From contig OX485807.1 of NCBI GenBank assembly GCA_950295325.1, forward strand, positions 18,445,666 to 18,509,665: a stretch of 64,000 nucleotides of DNA, given 5' to 3'. The stretch is from Polytrichum commune. Lineage: Eukaryota > Streptophyta > Polytrichopsida > Polytrichales > Polytrichaceae. The translations under genes were made by a program, and so were the position numbers. The notes under the pieces are model-generated. The model did not search any database, was not told where the DNA came from, and saw nothing but the letters and a program-made list of their open reading frames with translations. Shown here piece after piece: positions 1 through 12,800 of this stretch (position 1 is the first letter of the stretch; each line of letters starts with the position of its first letter).

Positions 1-307
1 GAAGGCTTCAAATATATTTGCACCCCTCTCTCGAGCTGCAAACAAGACATCCCTTTGTCGCTTGTCTACTGACCAGTCATAAGGGGCGTCTGGGCCTGAC
101 TTGAACCCTGGTATGTCACCAAATGGACGGAGGTTTGTGTCAAAAGTGAGGTCGGCACCTCCACCTATGTTATAGCGCACAATATTCATACCAAGGCCCT
201 TCTTAGGATCAAACAGCAAATCCACAACGTAGTCAAAGTCATCCTTTGGTAGCCCACCTACAAAATTCGCCCACCTGCCCACATTGGTGTTAATCCAGTT
301 GTGAAGT
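1..307 (-). CDS. GH30 endo-beta-1,6-galactanase-like protein, partial exon
   Basis: On the minus strand this stretch reads open from a likely splice acceptor (AG at 309-308) to the window edge, about 102 codons. The translation includes GLGMNIVRYNIGGG, RPFGDIPGFK and YDWSVDKRQRDVLFAAREKG-like text (seen here as ARERGANIFEAF). I recognise this as the N-terminal part of the catalytic barrel of glycoside hydrolase family 30 endo-beta-1,6-galactanase-like proteins, which cleave beta-1,6-galactan side chains of arabinogalactan proteins outside the cell. An in-frame TGA lies just before the acceptor, so an upstream exon with signal peptide and start must lie to the right; I could not identify it. 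The catalytic glutamates would lie beyond the window. The family assignment is by recall; the splice site is inferred. Confidence 0.75.
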
Positions 308-391
308 CTTCATTTAAAGACTCAGAAACAATGCATTCTGTCTGGAAGACCAGTAAAAGTCCTATAAAGTGGCTTGGACACAGCCTGTAGG

Positions 392-650
392 GGAGGCCAC
401 ACATGTTCGAAAATGCCAGTATTAAAACGGAGTTCAGTAGGTCAGGTAAAAGAATTTTGGCCTTGACATGTGCCTAATGTTGAGGAGCTTGGTCTCAAGG
501 TTTGGGCCCTCTTTTTATGGGCCTAAAACCTCCACTAAAACCTTATAACCAAGCTCCTCAAGATTAGGCACATGTTTAAGGCCAGATTTCTTTGCTTTGA
601 CCCACCGAACTCCGTTTCAAAACTGGCTTTTTTGAATGTGTGTGGCCTCC
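392..650. repeat. Long imperfect inverted repeat (hairpin)
   Basis: The left arm (392 to about 510) and the right arm (about 521 to 650) are inverted copies of each other. Both outer ends carry GGAGGCCACACA, further in both carry a CATGTGCCTAAT block and GAGGAGCTTGGT, and the innermost GGGCCC/GGGCC pair closes on a short TCTTTTTAT loop. The arms are similar but not identical. It lies just upstream of the partial GH30 exon, probably in its intron or upstream region. It could be a fold-back MITE or a young MIRNA-like hairpin; no flanking duplication was evident. Confidence 0.7.
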
Positions 651-1397
651 ACATGCGCTCCGGCTATTAGGAAACGGTAGGGCTTGGTGCAGTTTCATGC
701 TTATCCAGTTTTATCAATATAGCTAAATGAACACAAATATTTGAGTTTGGAAACTGTTCATAGCATTCTTAGGCATGTGTAAGGATGCCCTTTTTCTGTT
801 CTAGCTTTAAGAGTAAACTTTCTAGAATCAAGGTCCTCGAGCTACAGGCATGAATGCTGTGCATAGTCAAGTGGCAAACTATCATTCCTTGCCTATTTTC
901 GGACACAAAGCTTACTTCCATCTACCAAGATTCATTTGAAGATATGTGTCCCAATGGAATCATTCTTAGGTTGTCCTGATTACTGAAAAACTGTTCCATT
1001 TACATTGAAATCCAGGTAGGCTCAGACTTAAGAAAGTTATGAAATAGTCAAGTGCCAAGCTCTCATTAGTCTACACCTCCTTCATTGTTGCCTATCTTCA
1101 GAAGTTCGGATAGTAAGCCTTCTTCCATCTACCACGATTGAATTGAAGATGTGCAAGCCCAATGGACTCGTTCTTAAAAACAACTACCCAAATATAATTC
1201 CATGTGCATTCAAACCTAAATAGGCTAAGACTTCAGAATGTTATGAAATGGTTACATAAAGTGATCCAACAGTCGACGGCATGCTTCCTCTAGCTGCACA
1301 CACAATTCCATATGCAGAGGAAAGAAGGACAAACTTTTACTTTTTCCCACTTGGTTTTCCAGCAAAGGCAAGCATTGACACTTACCAGCACAAGGAT
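651..1397. other. Intergenic or intronic stretch without recognisable gene
   Basis: AT-rich sequence with no convincing open frame. Two blocks (about 840-960 and 1045-1165) repeat the wording of a cttccatctaccaagattca-like segment, suggesting an old partial duplication of about 200 bp. The GH30 upstream exon could be hidden here, but I cannot place it. Confidence 0.4.
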
Positions 1398-3720
1398 GTT
1401 CCCCAACCCTCCCATATCACAAAAACACCTTCGGGTTCTTTCGGAACCTGAATGAACTCCTCCTGATCTCCACCCAGCCAAAACCCTATCACAGATCAGA
1501 TATGCAAATGCGTGTTGAAAATTGCAGTAAACCGTATGGGAATCCAAACGGGAGTTTTAAACCCAAGGGCTTAACCCCCATTCTGTGGGAATAATGAGGT
1601 AAGCCGCCTTAAGGCAGCAAGCAATAGTAGGTACTGAAATGGGTGATCTTCCTAGCACTTGATGTCTGGTGCACCCTACCACCTCTGGTCCACACAATCA
1701 TAGTGGGGGTTTCCGGGTGAACCCGAAATTTTCAACCCGCCGTGTGGGAACCAAGGGGCTTGTCCGCGCCCATTCATTTACCTTTAAAAGGAAGCAGTAG
1801 TCTTCGGGGGCCCTCTAATTCTTGTGATACCCGTTTTGAGTTTACATCATAGACATAGTTAACGCCACAGACAACATCGGAGTCATCTTTCTTCCGTTTT
1901 GGAAATTCAAAACCACCATGACAAGACACTTGAGTAAAAAAGTAACAAATTATACTGACCTTTGAAGGAATACTCGGCCATGCACCAATCCATGCGAAAA
2001 AACTCTGCACCTGCCCAACAAATCCCTTCTTCTCCACTTTGATGATTTTTTCATCCGCTGCCTCCTTTGAAGTATAATCTGGAGTACTGGGTGAAACAGG
2101 ATCCATTTCTTCAGTTGCTTCTTCTTCTTGTGGAGGCTTCAAAGATGAGAAGATCTGAGTCGACGTCCTCCCTCTATGCAAGTAGGGTCTAGCTACCTCT
2201 AGTTTACTTGTGCTCTTCAATTGGTAGGTATCCTCGCTCAGACTCAAATGTGGAACACTTCGAGGATTGCTTCTTTCTTTTTTCTTCAGGTTCTTCCGGT
2301 CCCAGCAATTGGGCTCTCCAAATGCGTTCTTGACAGGGTATGGAATCCTGGAAGCGATGCCATGGCAACCCACCACCCCAGTATTCTCACTTTGCCAAGT
2401 TGCAGCGGCTTGAAGTGGGCAGGTTGCCATCTAAATTGGATGCAACGCTCAAAATTGGAAGATTAAATCCTGCACTGAAAAAATGCAAAAAATATGCATC
2501 AGAAAACATATCAAAACATACAAAAACTCATTGAATCCGCATTTCATCCTGTGTTTCGAGATTTTCACTAAGCCGACCGGTATCTTAACCGGGCTCTCAT
2601 ACATACCGTAATTTGAAATTATACAATGTGAATGCGCATTTTGAGGTGAAGTTTTGGTAGACAATGACAGCCTGTTGTCTCGGAAGGTTGCATTTCTTGA
2701 CACCCACACAAAAGAGCTTGGAAAGAATCTGATGAAGCTTCATATTATGCAGTATAAAGAGTGAATACACAATAACTTTGAAATAGCTAAAGTCGTGAAA
2801 GGGTTAAGCAAGAGACTTTCTTTGCTTGTAACAATTGGTTCCATAGCAAAATTTGGTCGAAATCAGAGGTATGTGTGCCATCAAAGTCCTATCTCATAGT
2901 ATATAAATCATGCCATGATTCTGGAGGAAACTCCAACTACTTCCGGGCAGTGCATGCATTTTGTGCTTTCTTGTACAGTTTTTAATGGCTGATTGTTTAG
3001 CAAGAATTTTTCTTTCTACCGACAAGGCAGTTATGGTGTAAAGATGCTCAATGGAATTGCAAGTATAAAACTTTTAAAGCACAATCGTAATCTCATAGTT
3101 CTGAGCTTCATTACAAGTGCTGCAAGTTCTGAGAGTTACTTGCACAATACACAAACTGGAAAAATAATCTAATATCAACAATGTGCACACTGAACCTTCA
3201 GTGTCAAAATTATATACAACAGAATATTTGAAGGTTTAAACTGAGATATCCAGAGGTGTCTCACACATGGTGATGGAATTATCTTCCAGATTTTGGTGTG
3301 GTACTTTGAATTAACTTCCAACGAGAACTTAAACGAAGGTTTTGATGTAAAGGGCGATCCCAATTTGACCCAAGACACATTAAACAAGAAGGGAAACAGT
3401 TTGCCCAAAATTCAAAATTCAGCTCAAACTCACAAATTTTTCTTCTCTGTAACTATCATCTTCAACACCTACATCGTCCTGTAATTCTGTAACTTAGCCA
3501 CAGAAGCTCTCGAAGAAGCAAAAGGGAGTCTACAGAGAAGCTCACAAAACACAAGAAAAATCGGTGACGAGGTTCGAAGCTTACCCGAAATAACTCCCGT
3601 GAATTGTTTTTTCTTTGGATGCTCTCCTGTGTCGAAAATCTTGAATACAAGCTCCAATATTCGGAGCAAAAAAATTGGTGGAGTTTCGAGAAATTTGCGA
3701 TGAAATAAGAAGGCTGTGAG
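1398..3720 (-). CDS. Unidentified multi-exon gene, best exon 1774-2430
   Basis: I do not recognise this gene. The best supported exon runs from an acceptor near 2475 (TTTTTTCAG, minus) with a start at 2430 and stays open to 1774. The protein begins MATCPLQAAATWQSENTG and is rich in serine, basic and acidic residues, with a short hydrophobic patch (QVQSFFAWIGAWPSIPS). A donor-like aaag/gtaaat lies near its 3' end. A possible further exon at about 1398-1470 reads FIQVPKEPEGVFVIWEGWG up to a GTAAGT donor. A leader exon probably spans about 3585-3720, ending at a GGTAAGC donor. The serine-rich N-terminus would suit a plastid protein, but that is inference. Exon joins are not proven. Confidence 0.35.
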
Positions 3721-3749
3721 TGAAGCTCGTTGTTGTCAGTCCCCTACGT

Positions 3750-3825
3750 CCGCCACGTGGCTGCGCTTCCCCACGTTCCCAACGAGATCGAAGAGATAGG
3801 AGACCTTCCTTACGTTCCACGTGGC
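3750..3825. promoter_or_regulatory. Two G-boxes upstream of the minus-strand gene
   Basis: CACGTG occurs at 3754-3759 and 3818-3823, both in a GC-richer block (about 3735-3870) just upstream of the presumed transcription start near 3720. G-boxes bind bZIP and bHLH factors and are common in light- or stress-responsive plant promoters. The spacing of 64 bp and their place next to a leader-like exon support promoter function; this is inference. Confidence 0.45.
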
Positions 3826-3959
3826 GAACGCGCTCCTTTCGTTCTCTGACGTTCCCTATGCATGGGAACATGGCAACTTTTTTAAGTAAGTTCTCCATGG
3901 GTTCCATCTGCCTTAGGGTCAGTTTCCATGTAGGCCACTCGCCCACCAGATTATAGTGG

Positions 3960-6900
3960 AAATGTAGATTTCACCCAAATGCTTCACCTAACCATTAATG
4001 ATGATATATGATTTAGGTAGGGGAAACCAAAAACCAAATAATATCGGTATATTTATTTGTTTTCAATATTTATCAATGAAAATTTGGGTACTCATACTCC
4101 CTCATATTGTTTATAAGTTGTTATTTGAATATTGACATGTATATGGGGGAGGGGGCAGTGAGATTGTCCCCTGCTTTTCACTTTGAAGGAAAAGGACTTT
4201 GGAGGAGTTAGTTGTTAGCAGTACATTAAATAAGATATTTAGTGTTTATTTATATTTAATGTTGTTACCACCCTACCTTACTCAATAATAATTTTCAATC
4301 TTTTTTACAATTAGTGCTAGAAGATATGTTGGAATTCTCCTTTTATCATTGTTATTTTAATTTTTCATATCCTTACTAACACTAAATTCAAACATGTAAC
4401 TTCCACATATTACCATAGTTCATATTTAGTGTTTGAGTTTACATTTAATATTACTCAATTTTATAGGATTATTGATATTTAGTGTATGCATTCATATTTA
4501 GTGCATCAAATACTAATTATCCTATTTAGTGTTGTTGTATGAGCTACGCTATATATGATAATTAGTGTCATATGGGATTTTATGTCACTATGCTAACTTT
4601 TCAGATGACATTGAATAAGCGAACAAATATTGTCATGGATGGTGGATGAGTTCATCCATTGGCCAAAACCCTACCTTCTATTGTCAGCAACTTGTGATGA
4701 AATGTTATCATGGATGACTGAAATTTGCATGTGAAAATACTTGGTAAGTGACAGTAATTGCAACACTATAAATTTATAAACCCCCAAATTTTTTTGGTAA
4801 GAAATGACAAATAATGTTGGGTTAACATTTAGTGTCGGTGACACTATTATGATTTACAATTAATATTGAGCAAGACAATTAGAATTGGTGACATTAAATA
4901 TCATATTTAGTGTGTAGTTGGAATCGGTTCTCATATTTGAGCAAGGGAGTTAGGTTCTTAGTTCTTGGTAATGAAGATGTTAGAGGATACTTGAGAGAGA
5001 AGATATGATATCCATGTAGAAGATTTTCAATTGCATATGGAAGGAAAGGTTTGAGAAACCTAGATCTAAGGCATTCTTGTAGTGGTCTCTTGCAAGTAAG
5101 GTTGATGCTTAGGATTAGCAAACTCCCTTCTCGGATCATTATGACGGTGTGTAGGTTAGAAAGACATGGTAACTATAGAAGACGTCTAACTAGGGTTGCA
5201 AGAAGTTCGAGATAGGAATATATATTTAGGTCATAATATAGCAGATTTAAGACCAATGACATTTAGGATGTAGTCATATCCAGAGACCGAAATCAAGCTA
5301 GGCGTAGTTTAAGCACCTCCATATCTACTAGGAAAACCACAGATGAAGAAAAGAAGTTGTTGGTTAGGTGTAGTTCATATTGGAAGACAAAGTTGCAAAT
5401 CCTAGTAGATCAAGTTGGAATATGCCATGATAGCATGTTGATTTTGACCAAAGAGGCAAGAAACCCTTCGAGTATAAATCGAAGATAGGTAACGTTCAAA
5501 GCCTTGGTATTTGTTGTCCATGTTTGCATTTGCTCTCTCCCAAACCCTTATACACCTTCAATCTTGTTCACAACCGGTTTATGTCAAAAACCAAAGGAAG
5601 AAGAAGTTGCTCCATATTTCAATATCAATATTTCAAATCTAGTTGAGTATAAACACATTATTGGGACCACGCGCGGGGGGGGGGTATTTCAAATGACTAT
5701 GAAAACATTGTTAGGTGGATGATGATAAGAGATCCCAAATCATAAGATATTGAATGTGGAACTTAGTGAATTCAATTAGGATTAGTTGAGTTAGGAGAAG
5801 TACTTAAAGCTTGGCCAACATGACATTATAAATGTGCTTTCTAGAAATCAAGGACGGTTCTCTAAACTAGCATTGAAGTATATTTGGACAAATCACTTGT
5901 CCAAAATTAATAAAGAATGTGCACTTGTGGACACGAAAACATCAAACAACATCAAAAGCAACAATAAAATAACCACAACTTCGGCCGTTTGTATTCCATG
6001 TTTGCCAACCACCATATATATGTAATTTTGCGATTTAGTTTACGTCATACTAGTTGTTGGAATTTTCCATAATGCATGCATAAATCCATATATACTTAAA
6101 TCCTAGTTTCTATAATGCCCGAGATAAAGATGCATGTCTTTATATAATTATGTAGAAACCTTGACTCTCAAGTCAAGAGCTTTGCATGAAATTTAGTGAT
6201 TGCAATGTTATACACGCCCATTTATGTTGGTCCTATCAAATACTTCAACATTTCCACTTTGGTTCTTGCTCATGTTAAAAAAAACATTGTGTATTGGTTG
6301 TGAATACCAAGTGATTATCACTTTGGCAATGATTACCCATGCTCTAGATATGTTACATGAAGTTGAACCTCACGTTGAAAGACTTCCTTTCTGCTCATTC
6401 TTGTTTGACGAATCAATGTGATATTCATCCTATTGACGAGGATAAAATCCCCATAAACGGATGAGAATTTGGGCACCTCTTATAGTAATCTTTGATTGAA
6501 AGTATTGGCAATCTAAGGAACATACCTTTTGAGAGCCACATATTGTTGTTTGGCATATTAACCAACTTATGAGGTTTTGAACTCCACTTCTTCAACTTCT
6601 CCTCCAACTAAACATACAATTCAATTCAAAGCATTAGATTATTGAAAACCCCAAGATTATGAAATAATTTCCTTCGAGATATATCTAGCGAGCAAAACAT
6701 GAGAGTGTTAAGGTAATAATTAATATAAGTAAAACTTAAAGGATAGTTGGTAAATTAAGTTGAGTCCTATTTGGCATCGTTTGGACTGTACTAGTTTCAT
6801 AAGTGTCCCAAATGGAAGATGATTTTATTTTTGAAAACTAAGAACAAATCAAATAATTTCCTATTGGTCATCGGTGGTAAACGGCTTTGAATTGGTTAGT

Positions 6901-8590
6901 TACTCCTATTCCTTTGAATTGTGGGGAATATCCGGGAATACTACGTGGAATATTGTCAATCCCACAAAGCATTGTTATGGATATGAATAATGTTATGAAT
7001 CTACAACTCTTAATTATAAAATAAGAATTTGATTGATTCTCGCATATAAATGGAGAAGCCATGTTCAATTGCATAGAAATGTGAAGCCGCTCTAATTTGA
7101 TATGAACTTTCCAAGATGATGGTCAAGGAGCTAGCCCCCCACCCTCACACACACCATTATGTTGACTATGGAGTTTAGAATGGTAAATATATCTTAGAAT
7201 GGTAGTCCAAGTTTTTCTAATCATATGTCGTTTTGAGCCATTCTTAGATTCACACCAAACCTCACACCACTCATAATAGGTGTTCTTCCAAGATAAGTAA
7301 CTGAATTAGGCTCACTTATCTTAATCCATGTGAGCCATGAAGAGGCATGTGATCTTGAACTTACATGTGGATAGTTGATGATAGCAGGTAAAATGATTCT
7401 CGATAGGTTAGTCACCGTAATAAGTACTTACATGCTTTAAAAATGAAAGTATTGTTTTACATTTTGAAAATTGGTCCTTATGTTCAATTCTAGAGTACCC
7501 CAATTCCTAGAAAAATGGACCCTTGAAATTTGGATTCCAATTCCAATTGTGAGATTTGATAAGGCATATATAGGTGCCTATAACAATGGAAGCTTCACAA
7601 ATATATGTGCATGGGGGATGTTTGAAATGTAAACTAGCATGATGTTGGCAACTATACACCTAAATGGGCTCCAACCGAAAACTTGCAAAGTTTAGGGTTC
7701 CTATTAAATCTTTGGATCTATTTCCATGTTTTGTAATTCTAATGAAATTATCGTAGGCCTATTTATGAATTGTGACAATAAGGTAGGCAAATCATTTGTG
7801 GTCCAATTTCTTGACTGGGGACCTATACGTTGAGTGGTATTTGGCATGCTTGTATTTAAGAATGGACACCAAAAGACATGTGTTACAACATACTATGTGC
7901 TCAAAATATATTGATTGTTTTATATTTAATCGTTAACGCAATTGAAAGGGTTTACAAGATCACTTGTGGAGAATGTTATTTTCCGCTTTTACCTCTTTTA
8001 CATGTTGCATCTTCCCCTCCCCCTCAACTTTGAAACTTGAAATGACGAATTATGATATTTGCAAATGTTAATTGGAAGAGACAATCCTTGACTTACTCCA
8101 ATGGTCAAAACTGTATGTGGAGTTGGAGGCGCCTACAATGAGGCCACATACCTTACAACACCTCCACTTGCATATTGCTACAAACATCACAGTGAAGGGG
8201 TCATTTGTGAAAAAGCAACGAGCATGGCAATGGGACCTCCACTGCAACTCCCACTATTGTATAGGGGAATGGTCCATCTTAAAAATGAATAACGAAAACA
8301 AAAATTCTAACATCACATCCTTCCCATAATGTTTATCAACATATAAGTTTACATAATAGAGTTGATCTTACCTATTTATGAAGACATTGGACACAACATT
8401 CAATAAAGGTTATAGATTGTTGTATGATAATCTTGTGTGAGTGTTATTTTATTTCAGAATTAAAGGTGCCCCGTAGTCCTCCACTAAAATACACGAGCCA
8501 TATCTTTTTGAATCCTTTTGATGTGGGATGCCCTTGGTACAATGCAAATTATGGAAGTTCATAACTTTACTCAACATAGGGATCGAGTCC
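3960..8590. other. AT-rich intergenic region
   Basis: No gene is recognisable here. Open frames are short and lack familiar domains. From about 4200 to 4915 the word ATTTAGTG (or its close variants) recurs about eight times, and the same word recurs in 14600-15300, so both stretches may derive from one repeat family. A G-run follows GCGC at about 5670-5685. Confidence 0.6.
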
Positions 8591-8594
8591 CTCT

Positions 8595-8695
8595 CTAAAA
8601 GGAGAATACTCCCCCCTAGGTTACCTATGTAGAAGTATTACCCTAGGGTATGTAGAAATCATGGGGTAACCTAGGGGGGAGTATTCTCCTTTTAG
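8595..8695. repeat. Fold-back repeat with 31-bp perfect arms
   Basis: Arm 8595-8625 (beginning CTAAAAGGAGAATACTC) is perfectly inverted at 8665-8695, separated by a loop of about 39 bp. The loop contains CCCTAGGGTATGTAGAAATC, which is repeated almost exactly in direct orientation just outside the right arm at about 8706-8728. This looks like a small fold-back element or a decayed MITE. Confidence 0.75.
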
Positions 8696-8774
8696 GAGTA
8701 TTCAACCCTAGGGTATGTAAAAATCATACCTAATGTAAAAGCTAGCCATGTACAGTGCCATGTAGAATCATAAT

Positions 8775-8998
8775 GAGAGTTGCTCCAATGTGTGGAGAGA
8801 TATTTGGATATAATCAGTCAAAACCCTAGTGTTTCCAAGTCCAACTGGTTACATGTTGTGATCTTTTGGTTTTTCTTTACTAATATGAGGTATATTCCAT
8901 AGATTCCTCTAAAATGATCGGTAATTTTCCTGGAGTCTTGAACTTCAACTGGTTAGTTCTCAAACTCAACCTGTTACAGTAATCGGTAACTAGCGGTC
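8775..8998. repeat. Inverted-repeat partner of 14135-14335
   Basis: Read on the opposite strand this block matches 14135-14335. Shared segments include AGTGTTTCCAAGTCCAAC, GTTGTGATCTTT, CATAGATTCCTCT and GTAACTAGCGG. Similarity is partial, with indels, so the copies are old. Together the two blocks bracket about 5.1 kb that contains the H2B gene. Confidence 0.65.
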
Positions 8999-9118
8999 GG
9001 TTCTCCCTGTTCATTGAGCCGTTCAAATCACCATGAACTTGGGCCGTGGATCTCAGTCTCCACGCCGTATCTCCAGCCGTCCGATCGTCGATCCGTGCCT
9101 AGAGCGCGAGACCTCCCC

Positions 9119-9345
9119 ATTGGATGCCACCTATACACCGCCACTTCCAATTTACAAATTTCCCTCCACAACCAGATTCAAAAGAGACTCTTTCCCACGC
9201 TCGCCACACCATAAGAGCCACTCGCCCACTTCGCATTCCCATCTTACTTTCGCTTACATCCGTTCATCGATCACTCTTGTTTCCTAGGTTTTCCATTTCT
9301 CTCGCTTCGTAGCAAGCTCGCAGAGTTTCAGATTCATTTGCAGCA
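9119..9345 (+). promoter_or_regulatory. H2B promoter and 5' leader
   Basis: The 300 bp before the H2B start are GC-richer than their surroundings and pyrimidine-rich on the plus strand, as expected for a histone leader. An inverted CCAAT box (ATTGG) lies at 9119-9123. A sequence near 9075-9095 (GATCGTCGATCCGTG) loosely resembles plant histone octamer elements, but is not a match. No clear TATA box was found. Confidence 0.4.
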
Positions 9346-9860
9346 ATGGCTCCCAAGGCAGCAGAGGCCGAGCAGAAGGCCGCCAAGACCAAGGCCGAGA
9401 AGAAGCCAGTAGGCAAGGCGAAGGCGGAGAAGAAGCCCGTATCGAAGGAGGGAGGCAAAAAGAAGAAGAACAAGAAGAGCACTGAGACTTACAAGATCTA
9501 CATCTACAAGGTGTTGAAGCAGGTAATAATCTGTTCCGAAATTTCTTTGAATCTTTTGGTGTTTGTTCTGCGAGGTACTACTTTGTGGGTTGAATGTATC
9601 TGACGGTTTGGTTTGTTTGTGTGCAGGTGCACCCTGACACTGGAATCTCATCGAAGGCGATGGGCATCATGAACTCTTTCATCAACGATATCTTCGAGAA
9701 GCTTGCGCAGGAGGCTGCTCGTCTTGCTCGGTACAACAAGAAGCCGACGATCACTAGTCGCGAGATTCAGACTGCTGTGCGTTTGATTCTTCCTGGAGAG
9801 TTGGCGAAGCACGCTGTATCGGAAGGAACTAAGGCTGTGACGAAGTTCACAAGCGCTTAG
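9346..9860 (+). CDS. Histone H2B, two exons
   Basis: Core nucleosome histone. Exon 1 is 9346-9522 and exon 2 is 9627-9860, separated by a 104-bp GT-AG intron (GTAATA at 9523, TGTGCAG ending 9626) that falls between codons. The spliced product is 136 residues, normal for plant H2B. The N-terminal tail (1-50) is rich in lysine and alanine. The histone fold starts near [14 protein letters not shown] and continues with [35 protein letters not shown] and [20 protein letters not shown]. The end [15 protein letters not shown] carries the conserved lysine that Bre1-type ligases ubiquitylate. Most angiosperm H2B genes lack introns, so the intron is notable and suggests a polyadenylated, possibly replication-independent form. 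All landmarks are intact. Confidence 0.97.
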
Positions 9861-12800
9861 GTTTTTTCTGGGCGCGACACAAAAATCTGGTGTTTATTAA
9901 CACCACCTTTCTTATGGAAAGCACCACTCCTATGCATCTGTTGTTTCTTCAGTGGTTGTTGTGGTGGCATGAATATTTGGCGGGTGTAAATGTTCGGAAC
10001 GCATTAGAAGGAATTCTTCACATCTTTTCACAACCTCAGAACTTTTAAATTTATACCTCTCCATAAGGTATTCAAACAAAGTGAGCTCGTTAAGCGGATT
10101 AATTACTTTTCAGTTGTCTGGAACAAGGAACCCTAATATGCTAGGATGTGGCGAATCCATGTCGCGCTATTACATCCAGTGGCCATATGTTGCTCTTACT
10201 CTCATTCCCTCTCGGACTCTTGCTAGCTCTTCGCTCTCCCTTTTAGAGTTTAGCCTCTCCACAACTTTAAAGGTTACAATCCATATCATTGGCCGTCCAG
10301 ATTCTTAAACATAAATTCTTTGAAGCTTGCGTGCGAATAGGATTTGGTAGCACAAGGTCAACCTCGCAAACTTTTATGGCTAATTAATCAATTGGGCGTG
10401 CGAGGGATTGGCTGTTTCTTCTCCAGCATGTAGAGAACATGGTGTTTTCGTCGCTTCCCCTGGACCGAGGGATCTGGTGTGTGATGATGTTTGTTTGTTT
10501 ACTTGTTGATGATATATGGAGTTTTTGTAGTGAACTATGGCTTTACGTTGTTTCATTTATGTAAACATATGCTTAGAGTTTCCTTTCCTCTTTTGTTTCT
10601 GTTATCAAACCTCTAGAAAGTGGAGTTTGTGAATATCCGGTAAAAACCCCCTTAAAAAAATTCAGAACAAAAAGTGAGTTTTTGCTCTTCAGAAATGAAA
10701 AGTAGGATTGCATAATTTGGTAGGATGTATAGAACATGGCTGAGAAGGAAACAGAACATCACAGGCGGTCAGTTGGTGCTAATGAGGTTGAAATCGAGCC
10801 ACCCATCCATACTTGTTTCCATTTTGATACGAGAAATTCCACTGGTTTACATTCAATGCATGCTTTCTTGAACTTGTCTGTCTTGCTTTGCATTTAATGC
10901 ATGCTATCTTGAACTTGTCTGTCTTGCAAGCAGTGGAACTAACCGCCCTCGTAATACTGTAGGTGCTTGTATCTCGCAGTCCAAAAACTTTGTGTTTGTG
11001 ATTTTTTGTCCATAGAGAAGATGCTAGTGCTCATGGAGGTGGGGGGAAAGAGAGACACTTTTCATACGATGCATATGCGGACCTTGCTTGTACTAAGCGC
11101 TGGAGTCAAAGAAGTGAGGTGAGATCAACTGCATATTCCATCTCAATAGAAGTGATTATGTTTACATAGATATCGAATTTCACTCCAACTAATACTCTCC
11201 TAATAGGAGTGGATCGGTGATTTGATTGACGGGCAGTCCATCACTACAATATAGAATGACTTTGCATTAATAATAGATAAGTCCGTTGACGCTTTCTTCC
11301 ACCTTGAGAAGCAGGAAAACTCTAAAATTTGCATTGACAAATCATCCAATTTTAGTGTCAAATTTGGTTTTGAAAGTGTATTGTTGGGCAGGACTTTTGC
11401 CGAAATTTACAAGCTGCAACCCACTGCAACACAACTATAAGTTGACGCAAGTTCTCCTACCAAGCGGCACATTAATGAGGTTTGCATGTATGAGCTGTCC
11501 TGTCTATCGAGGGCACATTTGTCTGTACAATTAATGCAAATTAGGTTCATTTTGAGCTCCATGTTAGTCGAACTTTTGACTGATGGGGAAATTTTGAAGT
11601 TGTACAAATGTATCAGGTTTCATGCTACGTTAATTAATGATTTAAACTATCTGTAAGTCTCATCACGCGGGAAATAAATTTGGTGGTCACTTGGACTTCT
11701 AAGAATTTGAAGAGAGAAGTTTTATTGTCCTTTCAATGGCCTTGTTGGCAAGCTTGGAATACATATGTTGCTTAATGAATGTTTTTGTATATTCTTGGCT
11801 ATCCATTATGTGCAGTTTTTCCATGTTTAATCACATTTAAACCTTTGTATTTGTCCCACTTAATAGGAGATTTCCTGCAAGCCGACCTTTGTTGTTCTTG
11901 TAAGTGGTCCCTCTTAAAAAACATTTATCAACTTTCTTGCAATACTGTTCATGGAAGGAGGAAATTGTTTACCTCCAGCTCAATGCTTTTCTTTCTGAAC
12001 CAGGTAGCGCGACGCAGGAGAACTTAGAATTGTAATCTCGTCACGAGCAGCGTTCGACTGAGCTTCTCCAACGCCTAGGTACCAAGATTGTGGCTCTCCC
12101 AGGTTTATGCCTACGTAAGCTGCGAACACAACACGCGCAACACGAACCTCTGCGCCTCCCATCCATCGCCCTCATCACCACAAACCCATCCAGGTATTCG
12201 CAAACGTGCAGTACACGGTTTCAAACGTGCCGCTCCACGTGGCCATCGTTTCGCACACGCATCTGGTTAACAAACCGGGTCAGTAAGTTAAAGCCTCAAC
12301 AAAACAATGTCACGAAAGGGACGGCATCTGCCGATCGAGGAAGCGTGAATGTGGGTTGGATGTAACAAGAAGCACAGTTTGCTAGTAGACAATGATCCCC
12401 TAAACAAGCATTGGTTTGATGATAGGCAGCAATTCAACGAAGCCCCCTTGTGTTCCTCTAAAATTGTCCCATAGCTATGGAAGAGCCAGAGAGGTAGGGC
12501 TCGTACAAGATCGGTAGCGGCAGATCATGAATTCACTTACCTGGGCGGGGTCAATCCGTGATCCAGAAGGCGGATGGCCTGGAGGATTCTGCCCCATTGC
12601 ACTTCGGGTCGGGTGACTCTAGTATCTTCCTCCGGGAGGCATATGCGTCACAATTTGTGGCAGCGGGGGCTCGCGTTCGCGCGGCCCTCACCCAAGCGTC
12701 TATGAAGTCGGAAACATCTTGAAACAAAACGATTTGAGTAGACAGATCTATGTCTGTTAGCTTGTGTAATTTTGCATAATCGTGGTATATGTGTGATATT

